NCBI GenBank assembly: GCA_001574975.1
Contig: KQ965816.1
Span: forward strand, 1-64,000
Reading direction: 5' to 3'
Origin: Gonapodya prolifera JEL478
Lineage: Eukaryota; Monoblepharomycota; Monoblepharidomycetes; Monoblepharidales; Gonapodyaceae
Length of the DNA: 64,000 nucleotides
Shown here: positions 47,211 through 59,730 of the stretch, one piece after another
Position numbering within the stretch: position 1 is the stretch's first letter
Layout: each line of letters begins with the position of its first letter
The notes under the pieces: model-generated
Told to the model about the DNA's origin: nothing
The model's database searches: none
What the model saw: the letters and a program-made list of their open reading frames with translations, nothing else
Position numbers and translations under genes: made by a program

Positions 47211-48981
47211 ATGGGCAAGGACGCGGACTCTGCAGTCTCAGCAGCGATGGACGAACTCGCAGTGGGTCTCATTACTTGCATCGTCTCTTCCATCGCCCAC
47301 CCAATCGTTTCCCTCCAGACCCGCATCTCGCACCACGTGGCCGCATTCGACTCTCTGGTATCGCTCATTCCGCCTGCATTTTACATTCCGAAGAAAGAGA
47401 CGGCGGACGACGACGCGGGCGGACGGTTCGCGCACAACAAGAAGCGGAAGGCGCCCAAGCAGGACGTCAAGGAGGCGACGAAGAAGGCGAAGAGGGCACG
47501 TGTGAGTGGTGGCAGTAGGAGAATGACGAGAAAGACGAGAAGAAAGCTGACATGGCACGACTTGGGTGGCGGCCGTTTCAGTTGGATCCAGATAATGCCA
47601 AGACGGTGCTGGATTTCCAGAAGGAGGAGCTCCAGAATCGCAAAGCCGCACCAGAGGACGATGACGGTAGCGATGCGAGCGAGGACTACGAGTCGGCAGA
47701 CGACATGTCCGATTCAGACACGGAGGAACACACCGAACCGCCCACGTCCCATAAAACCGACCCCACCCGCCCTTCGGGCCTTCCCCCCGCCGCGACGCCC
47801 TCCGACCTCCGCGCCCGGTTGCAAGCCCGCATCGCACAACTCCGGGCCAAACGCAACGCATCTCCCGTCACCGAAGCGCGGCACGGATCCCCCAACTCGC
47901 GCGAGTCCTCGCCACGATCCAAGGACGACCTTATCCAAGCGCGCAGGGTCAAGAAAAAGCAGGAGAAGAAGGCCAAGAAGGTTGAGGCGAAGGAGAGGAA
48001 GAAGGAGGGCAAAGGTGGTGCTGGTGCTGGTGCTGGTGCGGGGGTCATGGGTGTCAAGGTCGAAGGACCGGTCGCGAAGAATGGGAACGCATCTTCGTCA
48101 TCCTCGTCATCGTCACGCCCGGCTCCCATCGCAGACGACCTCTCATTTGGCGCCCTGGCTATTCCCACCACCGCCACTGGCACCCCATCCTTCAAATCCA
48201 CCAAACACAAAACCACACCCACATCATCCACATCCGCGTCTCAACAACTTGTCAAACTCGCCGCGCAACGCGCCAAACTCGACGAAATGCGCGACCGCGG
48301 CGAGTCGGACAAGGCCGACGCCATCGAGGAAAAGGCGAAGTGGACAAAACTGCAGGCTCTCGCGGAGGGGGAAAAGGTCAAGGATGACGCCAAGTTGTTG
48401 CATAAGACGGTTAGGAGGGAACAGAAGGCGAAGCAGAAGAGTCGCAAAGAGTGGTGCGTATTCGTGTTGATTGGGGATTGTGGGGGTTGCGGAGTGTGGG
48501 TGTCGGGGTTTTGTGCTCGGTTTGGGTAGGTGGAAAATTTATGGTGACGGGATCAAATGATCGCAGGGAGATCGAAGCATTGATACCTTTCCCGACCGCG
48601 ACTCATATTTTCATCGCTCCCAAACAACACACTTCATCTCACTTTCTCACTTTTCCTTTTTCCCCCCCCCCCCATCTGTCCACCAGGTCCGCCCGCCACA
48701 CCACCGAAACCCACGACCAAAAAGAGCGGCAAGCCAAACGCCGCGAGAACATCGAGCTGTACCGCAAGAAGGGCGGCGCCGCGGGAAAGGCCCTCAAGGC
48801 CGCCAACAAAGCAAAGGCCAAGGCGCAGGGGAAGGTGGGTCTACGTGCTTTTTGTGGTGCTGAATTGTAGGCGGTGGAGCTGATCAATGCGCTGCGGCTT
48901 GGTGTCGGTTAGAAACCCTCCCGGCCTGGGTTCGAAGGAAGCTTCTTGCAGAAACGCGGCAAGGGAGCTGGGTCAAAGTGA
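47211..48981 (+). CDS. RRP14: SURF6/Rrp14 family nucleolar protein
   Basis: Ribosome-biogenesis factor of the nucleolus. Exon 1 (47211-47501) has the Rrp14 N-terminal domain: HHVAAFDSLVSLIPPAFYIP and a basic tail. After an intron (47502-47581, GTGAGTGG...TTTCAG) comes LDPDNAKTVLDFQKEEL, the joint seen in Rrp14. The middle is acidic then Lys/Arg-rich, with a short GAGAGAG run and a serine run. The SURF6 domain proper is ALAEGEKVKDDAKLLHKTVR, SRKEW, then after an intron (48453-48686, holding a 12-C run) HDQKERQAKRRENIELYRKK. The final exon reads KPSRPGFEGSFLQKRGKG, with the diagnostic RPGFEG, and stops at 48979-48981. Confidence 0.9.
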
Positions 48982-49229
48982 TGCGGTGGTGCGTGACGGC
49001 GGGCGCGGCCCGTGTGGGAGCATTTTGAGGCAACGTCAGCGGCGGTGTCGACGGGAACGTTATGCAAAGGTTTTCTATTCGGGTGTGGGACTTGTTTGGT
49101 TTTGTACATACATCAATCACATATTGCTTATACCACCAATGGCGCAATACAATACTGCATGGGTACCCCCGGGGTTGCTTCTTGAGGGAATCGAATGTTC
49201 ATTGAACCGTGCCACGGGGAGATCGGTCT

Positions 49230-51830
49230 CTACTCGTCATCATCTTCTTTCCCCGGCGCGTAATCGTCATCCTTCTCCTCCTCGCTCTTCTTCTCCGTCG
49301 GCTTCCGCGCAACTTGCTCGTGGGACTTGTTCTGGAACACGTATGACACAACGTCATGCGAGGACTTGTTCAGTACGATATCCGCCACCTGCACCGGTGG
49401 GACAAAAAAGCAAAAAGCAAAGTCAGACACCTTACAACCCCAAACCTCCACCCATCGCTGTTCCGTGCAGTATCTCACCCGACTCAACTCCATCTGACTG
49501 ATATGATTCCACTGACTCGTATCCGCCGCCGACGCGCCCGCATTGATCTGGCCCTCGGGCGGCGCACCAGCTGGTGGCCCTTGAAGCACCGCTTGCACTT
49601 GAACTGGTCGTGCGTGTCGCAGAGCGTGATCGCCCGTGTACTGGAACAGCTGGCGCAGGTTCTCGAGCGAGAAGTGCCGCGCGACGTTTTCTTCTTCGTC
49701 CACCACGCATGAGGAGAGGCATTGTTTGTGGGCTTGCCTGGAGGACGTTGGGATAGGCGAATGTGGTGGGTGGGTCCTAACTTTGGACAGTGGAATCATG
49801 GAGCACCAACCGTTGGAAAATCTTCTCTTCAAGGGTCCCAGTCGCAATGAAGCGGTAGATGTAGCACGTTTCGGTTGACCCTCCCTCCATACTCGAGCGA
49901 GCGCCTGCGCGTCGTTGGCGGGGTTCCAGTCATGTCGGCAGGGCAACAACTGTGAGCGATCAAACATCTTCAATAATATCACGAAACCGACAATTCACCT
50001 GCATCAAACAGCACCCACCTGTTGGCGCCAATCAGATTCAGCCCACAGCCACCTGCTTTGCTACTCAGCAGGAAGATGAAATCCTGTTTGTTCTCATTAT
50101 CGTTCAGTTTCTCCACGAGTTTTCCGCGCTTGCTCACTCTCATGCTGCCGTCCAGGCGAAGGCAGCCCCACCGACGTTCACGACAGAGCCGCTCAAACAG
50201 GTCCAGAGTCTGTGTGTAGTTGGAGATCAACACAATCTTGTCGTCGGTGGTTTTGCGAATCATTGTCAGCATTCGGTCAAGAAGAAGCTTGGGATGGAAG
50301 TCGTGAGTCGGAGCTTCAGGCTATCTGAGAGCACAACACCAATAGTATTGAGCTCACCATCTTTCCCGAAAGCACCGTTTGTATCGCCTTCGGGTCGAAT
50401 CCCGGGCGAAGAGCCTCAGCTAAATCCTGCAGGTCTTTCTCTTCCAAGAGTGCTGGGTGGTTACAAATCTTCTTCAGTACCGTGATAGCCTTCAACGGTT
50501 GAGTTCCCGCAGAGCCATCAAGAAGCCGCTTCATAACCTCGGACGTGGAGTAGTGTTGGTAGAGCTGGTGCTGTGCTGGTGTGAGACGGCAGAAGACGAC
50601 GTGTTCGTACTTGATGGGGACTGTTGGTGATGTGAGGACCAAAATCGGAAGTGGAGGGAGCAGACCAACTTACGGTACTTGGTAAGAAGCTCTGCCGTTC
50701 TCCTGATGATGAACTTATTCGCCACGTCCAAGAGCTCCCGTAATTTCCCCTCGCTTGCTTCCCTGTCCTTATCCGAGGCCAGGGCATCACGACCACGCAA
50801 AATGGGCAGTTCGAAGTTCTTCCGAAACTCTTGCGCGGTTCCAAGAAGACCGGGGTTGGTGAATTCAGGAGGGAAAAATACTCTTTGAAGAGAAAGAATC
50901 ACGTGTCGGGATTGTTAGTCCCCAACGGCATTTCAAACTATTGTTAAGGGGGCGAATTACCAGTCAAGTCGTTCTGAATTGGCGTCCCGCTGAGAATGAC
51001 CCGTCGCTGCGCTTTCAATCCGTTCAGGGCCTGGTACGTTTGCGATTCCATATTCTTGAGTCGGTGACCTTCGTCACAGAGCATAAGTCCAATTTCTGCT
51101 TTTTGCAGAACCGGAGTACAGGTACGAAGCGACTGTAGGAAATAATGACTAAAGACCATTCCACTTCCGGTTATGGTCCATAGCTCGAAACAAAACACAA
51201 GCAGGCAACATACTTGGTGCGGCTACAGTACGGCCTTTGGCGACACACCACTGCTGGAGGTGTTTTGTCAACTCCGCTTTCGACTCCTTGACGTCACATA
51301 CCTGCAAACCCAAGGCGATAAATGCATTCAGTACCGAGGGGTACTAAACCGATTCGCATGACGTACCAGACATGCAGCATGTCCGCTCAGCCATTTTCAG
51401 ATTTCTTTCGCCTAGTTCTTCACCAAACTACTTGGACATGCCACGACAACCTTATCGACCGTCTGTTTTCCAGGGTTGGGCGATTGGCGAAGCAGAGTCC
51501 ATAACAGAGTGATACATGGAGCGTTTTACCCAGACCCTGAAATCATGCGCCGCGATAACAGGTTCTTTGATGTCGGCTTAATAGGGGACCAAAACGGAAC
51601 CCACCATCTCATCCGCCATACTGCATCCGTAGGAGCCTTCCTTTTTGCGACCGGTGGTACACTCGTAAGATGCGTATGGTTACGGCATACCGAAAAGCTT
51701 TTTGCTCACGAAGAAATGCTGTAAACTGTGCCCTCCAAATTATTTTCGAGGTCCTTCTTGTCAGGCCACGGGAACTGTTCTGAAAAAGGGCACACTGGCT
51801 GTCCCCAAGAAAACTACGTCCAACGAACAC
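49230..51830 (-). pseudogene. RAD54: RAD54 homologue (SNF2 DNA translocase), apparently broken
   Basis: RAD54 remodels DNA in homologous recombination. Recognisable in order: YECTTGRKKEGSYGCSMADEM and GLGKTL (about 51660-51520), [13 protein letters not shown], the DEGH box in [12 protein letters not shown] (near 51070), [109 protein letters not shown]. Breaks: two in-frame stops near 51395-51412 (after SSLVKN and AKEI), one-base losses near 51529 and near 49873-49878, and an apparent pair near 49570-49640. The part N-terminal to motif I is worn, and its remaining length would have to overlap the plus-strand SH3 gene. Either a pseudogene or an error-rich stretch; the C-terminal half of the motor is well kept. 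Confidence 0.7.
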
Positions 51831-53029
51831 CCCCGCTCCCCCCAGGTGGCTTCCTTTCCCGAGGCATCCGACGAGAGCTTCGATTCAGTCGGAAGTAGTC
51901 AATTATCGACCTCCTCCGGAACCACATCGACCAGTAATTGGCCCCACCCAAGCAGTCATCATCGGTTTACGGACGGAAATTATTTTGACAAAGCGCTACA
52001 GGAAAGTGACTGGCAATGTGGCAGAACCCCAGTGTATCGGCTCCCTTGCCTGCTTCATTTTCGACACCCACGTATCCCCACCGCGTGACATCTGAGCGTC
52101 AACCACTAGCACCTCCCACCGCCGAAAGCTCGAGCTCTTCTTCGTCATCGCAGGTAGCTCAACTGTCCGCAAGGGCGACAGCAGCCGAGAACCGTGCTGC
52201 CCATGCCGAAACCCGAGCAGGGATGGCCGAGTCCAAGGTCAAGAAACTTGAGCGCCGAATCCAGGAGTTGGAGTCTCAACTCTCCGCGCTCCAGGCGGAG
52301 AATGCTGCACTGCAGTCAGCAGGGGGCGCCGCGCAGGCCCGACCTCCGGAATCCGTGCAGCAGCTTTTGTACGCTGTTGGGGACTACGAGCCACAGGATT
52401 CAGATGAGATGAGGCTCACAGTGGGGGATGGCGTGTTTGTCAACCTCGCGTTCGGTGATGGGTGGGGCTCGGTGAGCAGGAAATGTTCCACCCCTCGAGT
52501 GCATTAAAGCTGATCTTTTCAAACCACCCACCCGCCTCTTCTCTTTCCCTATTAAACCCCAACCGCGGAAACCAACCCATGCACCACCTTGCATCGGTCC
52601 TCGACTCCTCCATACTTCAAACATTAGGGACTTAACACGACATCAAACATTTCGGGCATCTTCCCCCTCTCTCACGTCTCCTCCACACCACCTACTTCCG
52701 GTTCACTCTCAAAATTGGGGACACCTTCGCTCCCCATCACCCCTTCCGCCCGCGTCGAATCCCGTTCCCTATTTTCCGCTTCCGGACAGCTCAAACCACC
52801 CCAGCAGTCCCAACGACGTCCTGCGCCAACGCTCTCCACAGCATCCCTGGCGACGCCACTCCGGGACGTCAAGGGCCCTGCGGGGGCGCAGGCACGCTCG
52901 GCGTCTCCATCACCCCGAATCGACAGTGGTGGAATTATGGGTGGAGCTGTGGGCGCGTCCTACAGCGGCAATGCACAGTGGACAGCAGGGCAGGGAAATG
53001 ACACACGAGCATTGAATTGGAACGACTGA
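51750..53029 (+). CDS. SH3-domain protein with Ser-rich start and coiled coil
   Basis: Exon 1 (open from 51702; true start uncertain) is Ser/Thr-rich: ASFPEASDESFDSVGSSQLS. The next exon has a Ala-rich coiled coil (RAAHAETRAGMAESKVKKLE, RRIQELESQLSALQAENAAL) and an SH3 domain: LLYAVGDYEPQDSDEMRLTV, GDGVFVNLAFGDGWG. After an intron (about 52470-52620) the SH3 ends NISGIFPLSHV, the typical fungal 'GxFPLSHV' finish. The tail is Pro/Ser-rich, ends NWND and stops at 53027-53029. Likely an adaptor of cortical actin or signalling; no family name can be given. Its 5' end abuts the worn start of RAD54 on the other strand. Confidence 0.65.
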
Positions 53030-53787
53030 TTAGCTGCGACCCATGAATGCTCGGGGCAAGGGAACTTTGAGGAGTGCGCGTGGTTGGTTAGGATGTCTCC
53101 GGCCGAGGGGGACGTGACAGCAGCGCCATTGACGAATCTCGGTGGCACTGGTTTTGACTGAGTTCGTACACGAGTGTATTTCTTTCATGTACGAACCGTA
53201 CCGTCGCGATTATTGAATCGATTCACATTAGCACGACGATGACATGCCATAGATCAAATGGCGAGTGCGGGGCGATGTCGAACCCTGAACGAATTGGATG
53301 AGCTTGCAGTTCCAATCGCATGGCATTTCTCCACGTGAGCCATCCCGTGTGTCTAGTCCAGATCGGCTATCGGACTCGCTTGAAACGATGTCGAAGTCTT
53401 GAGGTTTCTTTTACGCTCTTCCTCCAATGCAATGAGATCAGCGACCTGACCGTTGGCCCTTAGGAGGTGGTCAATTTGAGTGGAACATACTTGGGAGATT
53501 AACCCTTCANAAACTTTTGTCTTCAACCCATCGCATCTGCACTGAATTACAGTCGTCCAATTGGTGGCTGGAGCAATAGGTGTGGTACCTGTTCAGGCAA
53601 GTGCCGCCGTCCGAAATGGTTTCGGCCCAACAAACCCGTCGCATATATTTATACACTACAATCTCACGTTCTCTGTATGAAATTACTTGTGTCTCGTCCA
53701 CTATCCATTGCGTCTGACCCCAAACAAGGCGCGTCCTCGCAGAAGTCAGCTCTTTCCTAGTTGGTACTACTTGTCGCATAAGCAGTA
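53030..53787. other. Intergenic with an ambiguous base
   Basis: No coding frame with recognisable motifs. Position 53509 is N, the only ambiguous base I noticed in the window, and may mark a weak point of the assembly. Confidence 0.5.
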
Positions 53788-54381
53788 ATGTCCACCTGTT
53801 TCAATCCGACCAACACCCATCAAGCAACTGGCACTTCTCCACACAGGTTGCGTGACGCCATCATGCCATTACTCAACATCGACCCTTGGGTCTGCGCCTC
53901 TCCATCATCGGGATCACACATCAACGCCAACTCCCTCGGGTCGTTCGTCTTCCTCACCCTGTACGGCGTTCTCCTCGGCCTCGACCTCGTATCACTCGTC
54001 CAATCCACGCTCAGCATCCAAACTTGAAAAGCGCTCATCCACGCAGCGCACTTCTTTGGCGGAATCGTATGGACACTCGCAGTGGTGACTTGCGGCGCGC
54101 CTTGGACGTTCCCCCTCATCGTAGCGCAAACATACCTGTACGGCTCGGGCCTTATGACAACGTGCTCTCACCGCGATTCTGGGCCGTGATTAAGTCGTCA
54201 GGAAAACCCATCGATCGGTACTGGGCGATATCGTCGATCGCGATGCACACGTGGTTCATTGGAGGAGCGGCGGCAGTTTTCACAGGCGTGGCGCCTAGGC
54301 GAAGCTATATCTGGTTCGCCATCGCAGGGTTCCAGTCGAGTCACTTATCAGAGTTGTTTGATATGGTCACAGCGAACGTAT
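53788..54381 (+). pseudogene. Multi-pass membrane protein, interrupted
   Basis: Hydrophobic stretches in order: LGSFVFLTLYGVLLGLDLV, GGIVWTLAVVTCGAPWTFPL, and, in the next frame, AISSIAMHTWFIGGAAAVF and SYIWFAIAGF, ending DMVTANV. An in-frame TGA at 54025-54027 lies between segments 1 and 2, and the frame changes near 54160-54170. No convincing introns bridge them. It looks like a four-span membrane protein of basidiomycete/chytrid type with no known function, broken in this copy or in this assembly. Confidence 0.5.
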
Positions 54382-54446
54382 AATACAGATCTGCGCAAAG
54401 TATTTACAATTTTATCGTTATTTCCCCGCTATTTGTTTTTAGAAGT

Positions 54447-55970
54447 TCAAGTGATGATGTTGGTGATGATTGTGTTGATGATGGTGATTGTGATGAAATT
54501 TTGAAAGAAAACAACGCCAGCGCTGCCCCAACTGGACTCCAGGCTTGTCGCCAGCCCAACAGTACCTTCCATCGCCTTTTTCGTTTCCAGCAGCAGGTCG
54601 AGCGCGGCGGTGATATCTGGATGGATCGACCCAAACGCGCATTGCGGGTCGGTGAGGTTTGCCGAGTTTACTGCCATCTCAATGATAGGCGATGCGAGAT
54701 CGACGTTGGCGAGGCCCTCGATGGCGGGTTCGATCGTGTATCGAGTGACTGATGTGGTTGGTAGAGAAGCGAAGCGTGACGACCAGGCGTTGGCCAGGTT
54801 GGCAGCCTCGTAATATCTCGCAAAGAATCCTTTCTCGGGCTTCTGGAGACTTGTGATTCGAGGTGTCAGTGGTCGCAGTGGAAAGTACAGGAACCTGCGT
54901 TGGTCAACTCACTGTGTACCCCTCGCTCCATGCCGCGTCACCAACCCATACATCGTTCCGGCTATCCTCAACTTGAAGGTTGACCTGGTCGTCGTGACGA
55001 CGTACGAGCTCAGGAGTTCCTGTCCGGCCTTCGAAGCGAAATCACGAACAGGCGATGTCAAAGGTCACATCCCCGCAACATAGGAGTAACCCAGCAGAGC
55101 GCACTCGCGATCTCTCCAGATTGATCACACCCAGCCCAATCCCACACGATGTCGTCGTCGACCTGCAAAGACGGACCATCCACGTCGCCGGCAGGGGGAA
55201 CTTGTGGCTCAGACATGGTGACCCATGGGCCGCCGTAGGGGTCGAGCCCGGTCTAACCATGCCGAGGAAAAGGGAATAGGGGTTGCGGAATCCCAGGCGC
55301 GGTCGACACACCGCCGTGGGAGTGACCAAAGAGGGGAACTCACCAGGGTAGACCAGTCGGGGCCGTTCCACACGGGACGCCCTTGTGTGTCGCAGGTGGG
55401 GACGGAGGGTGGAGAGCGGAAGTGGGAGCTGGCGGGTTGGGCGTTGAGGACGGTTGATGGGATGGTGGTCGGCAAGGATGCCATTCCGACCGCACGAAGA
55501 GCAGCCAACGCAATGTCACGATAACTCCCGTCAACGGCTGCAGCTTGGGTGTCGACGCACCACCCGTTGTCCGTTCCATTTCCGCGCGCGCAGTGCCCCT
55601 CGCCCCCGAGATAGGGTGCTGTTGATGGAGGCTCCAGATCGTCCACGCTCGCCTCCACATTCTCCAATCCGTCCCCATCTCCCTCGATCTCCAGCAACTC
55701 GCCAGGTTCATACTGCCCCTCCTCAATTTCGTCCTCCATCCGGAGGGCCTCCTCCCTACTTCGCGGCATCTCAAGCGTCGCAGGGTGGTAGTTGTACACC
55801 CGGCGTTTCAGACCTCGGGGGATAATCTTGGTTCCATCGACATCGCGGACGCGATTACAGAGGTGCTCGCGGAGGTGGACGAGGGGGGTGAGGGAGGACG
55901 ATGAGTCGTCAGGGAGGCTGCGATGGAGTTGTTCCGTTTCGAAACGTCCACGGCGCCGGCGAGATTTCAA
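54447..55970 (-). CDS. Hypothetical protein(s), Cys/Asn-containing, possibly extracellular
   Basis: A long open exon (55970-about 55357) reads RGLKRRVYNYHPATLEMPRS, an acidic stretch, then YLGGEGHCARGNGTDNGWCV and DGSYRDIALAALRAVGMAS, joined by an intron near 55240-55356 to LDPYGGPWVTMSEPQVPP, IVWDWAGCDQSGEIASALCW. Further exons at 54990-55035 (NDVWVGDAAWSEGYT) and 54850-54500 (GFFARYYEAANLANAWSSRF, IEGLANVDLASPIIEMAVN) may be the same gene or a second one. Cysteines, NGT/NLT sites and Trp-rich text suggest a secreted or lumenal protein. I do not recognise the family, and the exon chain is not certain. Confidence 0.4.
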
Positions 55971-58064
55971 AGCATTATTGGTCGAGTATTCCCGAGCGAG
56001 AAAAAGTCATTTGTTGATGGCGCGATTGGCAGCGCTGAGAAGATCTGCGGGCAGAGCGGAGGCCGGACTCTTCGACGTGAACGGGGACGCATGGTTGCTG
56101 GGAAGACTCCGGGGAGGAAAATGGAAACCATGACGAGCACGACGACGGAGAGGCCTGCGCGGGGGGAGCGAGTAGTCTATGGGAAAGTGACGAAGAGACA
56201 TACCGTGGATTTGTTCCGATGATCCACATAATTCCGGGATAAGACAAGCAAAAGAAACCGCACAGAACAAGCAGACATAGAAAAGGATGTCACGGACAGC
56301 CCGGCAGTCATCAGCAACACTGTATCGCCCACCGTGCCCAGCAACAGAGTCATCATCAAATCGTATGTGATCGACGTCTCGTTGAAGCGTGGACGGGGCG
56401 AGAAGTGAGCTTCCTGTGGAGTGACCGAGGTGATCCTCGGAAACGATCCAGTTTGCGGAGATTGGAGGGGAGAAGAGAGGCGATGGATTGCGGGGTCTGG
56501 AGTATGGGTGGAATCGGGTTGATGATGGCGGAAGAGAGGGCGAAGAGGACCTGTGATCCATCGGTCGGGCGTATTGATGATGTAATGGGTATTGATGGAG
56601 TGGATGGTGGAGAGTCGTAGTGTGGGTGATCGGAATAGGTGCGGGTAATCGGAAAAATGAGCGGTATCTTTTGGTGGATTTTGAAGGCCACACTGACCAA
56701 AGCGGGTACCTGCAATTTATTGAACTGTGGCGCAGTCAAATGAATATTCGCATTCCAAAATAATTCATTTGTCTTTGAATTCAACCTTCATAAGTGCAAA
56801 GAGACATAAGAATTAAATACACCACTTGAATTGGACGTCATGCGTTCCAAACCGTGGTTCCAAAAGCGTTTTTACACTTTGACTCTGCACTATGCGTGGT
56901 CTCTTTGGGGCTCAGTCGCGGGTTGTCGTCGGAAATTCAAGTGAAATTCTGGGTCGGTGACTTGGATTTTGTGCCGCTGGCGGGCACTTCACTTAGCCTC
57001 CACAAAATTCCACCAGTCCCACATGAGAATTCAGCACGCGTTCTTCCCCACTCACATCCTCTCTTTCCCTCGTATTTTCTCCTTCAGGCTTTCGGTGCTG
57101 CGCCCCCAGCGGTCCCACTCACTCAGACTGTCGATTGGTGGCATCACACATGAATCTTCCCCCTCCTGTCCATCACGTCCTCACATCCATCATGGAGCCC
57201 CAGCACCATACTCATAACATGTTTTGCGCAGGAGTAGAGTTGTTGCGGGGTAGCACCTCTCCGGCTTGTGGGCTCTTTGCGATTGTCTCGCCTTTGTTGG
57301 TCCTGCTGGCTTCGATGGACTCATATCACGCTTTCTTGGAAAACGCCATTGATCCGACAACGTGTTTCGTTCCCTGTGACATTTCCACGCAAATTCTTTC
57401 GCAGTTTGGTATGCAACTCACGCAACTTCGACGAAATCACATCGTGCGTTTTGGGAAATGCGCTCAGCCACACGACACGTTTCGTTTCTTGAGACGTTTC
57501 CAGATCCAGCAACAAGTTTTGAGAGTTGTCTGACTCTGATGGACTCACATCGTGTGTTTGGAAATTGTCCTCAATCAGATGCACGACACGAACCAACTGG
57601 TCCAATCTCTTTAGAATTAATGGTTTCTTATTGTCACCCGCTGAATGACTTTGTTTCATGTTTGTTCATGCCTGCTGCTCTTGCCTGTCCCGCCGCAATA
57701 ACTGCGGTTTTTCAAGTGCGTTCGCTGGTAACCCCGACGAACTTACCGTCATCATGGGGGCAGAATGCCGGCGCAACAACACGTCGAAGCCTCCTATGAT
57801 CCACGCGATCGACATTTTGAAAGATGCCTGGCCGAGTCTATTGCCATGAAAAAGGTTTGTAGGCAAAGGTCTCTGATCTGCAATTATCTTTATATTAGAT
57901 GTCACTCACCATGATGTGCGAAAGGCCTTGAAATGTTGGGTTGCGTTTGGGAATATCGGACAGTTTCAGAAGCTGGATGCCAGGCCCAGTTTACGGAGGT
58001 GAATATGATACGTCTGCATAAGATTTCGACCGTATTTCAGCTTACATCTTGGAGTGTATCTGGG
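55971..58064. other. Sparse region, no gene firmly supported
   Basis: Several overlapping frames on both strands (for example 57135-57533 plus, 56693-56007 minus) show no known motif. The minus strand at 56359-56177 encodes a hydrophobic stretch that could be an upstream exon of the hypothetical gene. Low-complexity GATGAT repeats occur at 54452-54500 and TGATGG-like text at 56510-56610. Confidence 0.4.
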
Positions 58065-58397
58065 TCAGAGATATGCCACACTTATAATGCGTCTGAACGG
58101 CCCGCGCCCTACACCAACATACCTCACAATAGACCCGTGCTTTTCGTGGGCGGAAATGATCCTGTCTCTCAGCTTTCCTGTCACTTGCTTGAAGGTGGTG
58201 TAGTTTGGAATGGCGAGCTCCAAAGGGGACCAGGGGATTCCTCTGAGGTTGCTCGCGACGAAGGTGTCAAACAGGTACACGAAGTACCAGGTGGCGAAGA
58301 GGATCGCGGCTGCAGTGGCGAAGAACGCCGGTGAAACCAGCGCAGCGAGTTCCCGCACTTTCGACACGTGGCGCAGTGTGTCGAGAGTTTCTGCCAT
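58065..58397 (-). pseudogene. Cytochrome P450, N-terminal fragment
   Basis: Starts MAETLDTLRHVSKVRELAAL, has a membrane anchor (LVSPAFFATAAAILFATWYF) and the soluble start NLRGIPWSPLELAIPNY, then RDRIISAHEKHGSIVR, which is the usual 'HEKYGPVVR' of fungal microsomal P450s. No I-helix, ExxR or heme-Cys motif can be found in the following 1.2 kb on the minus strand. It is therefore a 5' fragment of a P450 gene, or the 3' part was lost. Confidence 0.55.
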
Positions 58398-59725
58398 GCT
58401 TTGTTGTGCAGATAACGAAGCGTGGATTATTTATTTGCAAGTGTGAATAATATAATAATATAACCGTTTTGTGGGGCTGTCTGGATGTTCTGTTTATCCA
58501 ATGGTGTCCTTTGTGGGAATACGACACGAGAAAGGTCTCGGCCCCTACAAATAAAACAGAGATTAAGATTAAGAGAGTCCATGTTCTGCAGTCCTTGTTT
58601 CGTCAACCCATGAGTCCGTTGCTTCGTGCTGTTGTGATGGAACGATGTGTGCGATATATTATAAGTGTTGTAGTCTTTTCTATGGGAACCCACGGCTGGG
58701 AAGATCCCGACAAGAATTTACCAGATCCTTACCTTGGACTCATCCCACGGTACACGTTCCGCTACACTGTCTTGTTTTGCCAAGCGCCAGACTGCCCCCA
58801 CTATCCCTCTAATACTCCTTTAACAATGAAGGTCAACGATTGCTGACAAAGACGAGCGTAATACTGGTAAAGGGGTTTAATGTGAGTGATGCTCTCAAAT
58901 CAAAGCAGCTGATGCTTTTGCGCTCACACAATCTCACTTAGTCACCACGTCAGACTTGATGCACTGTTGAAGAGTTGCGCTTGCACCATCCTTGCCAGCT
59001 CCGACTTGACGGACGCAGATTGTTGTGCCTGCCTATGAAGTATCGATTTTGGTTGCATTATCCTTTGAGATGAGGAATTGTGATCTCTGGTGAAGCCAGA
59101 GGTACTCAAGCTACCACCGGCTTCACAAGAGATCAGTGTTCTCAATAATTTGAAATTGCTCCCATTCTTCCTCGGTCCTCCAAGCAATCATACTCTGGGA
59201 AAATGGACAAGTATGACCTACGCAGGTTCTCCTGAATGGTCCATTCGGGACGAGGCCTGGGTAATAGACCAATTCAAGTGTTGCTGACAAAACAAAGGCA
59301 TTCACACCACCATAACAGACAGTTTTGTGAGTGGCTTGGACCTTCCAGCAACCCTTTGATAGGTTTTGGCATTTAGCATGGAATCCCCTCTCCCGCGAAA
59401 GTTTTGGGGGATGTTTGGATGTGGATGCGATGGATCGGACATGAGGCACGACGGTGTTCCTAGACTCACGTACAGCGTGGGTGAGCATCACCTCCTGTGT
59501 TCAACGCGATCCCCCAAAAGGGTGATGCTTGTCGCTGGGTGGGGTGGGACCCTTGGGGAGCATGTGTCGTCTTAGTCGTTCCAAGAATCACCACCGAACA
59601 ATCACACAAAAACCCCGCCAACTGGAATGACTGAACTTCGATTTGCCTTACGCTCGACTCCCCTCACCAATCTCCCGTTTCTCCCCCTCTCCCAGCACCC
59701 TCCATCTCTCACCCACCAGCCTCGA
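58398..59725. other. No gene recognised
   Basis: Frames up to 125 codons on both strands lack motifs. Upstream exons of the transporter fragment that follows could be hidden here, but none show membrane segments in a consistent frame. Confidence 0.4.
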
Positions 59726-59730
59726 CGTTC

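Noticed and set aside
48018-48040. GGTGCT tandem repeat as a mobile or satellite element
   Set aside because: It is a short in-frame Gly-Ala run within SURF6.
47145-48470. 441-codon plus-strand frame
   Set aside because: Beyond the first exon of SURF6 it is the wrong frame: Arg/Pro/His-rich text antiparallel in sense to a clear SURF6 coding frame at 47582-48452.
54452-54500. GATGAT-rich stretch as a CRISPR-like or satellite array
   Set aside because: Simple trinucleotide-type low complexity without spacers or regular units.
56007-56693. 228-codon minus-strand frame
   Set aside because: Pro/Ser/His-rich with no motif or plausible start; composition is that of random GC-skewed sequence.
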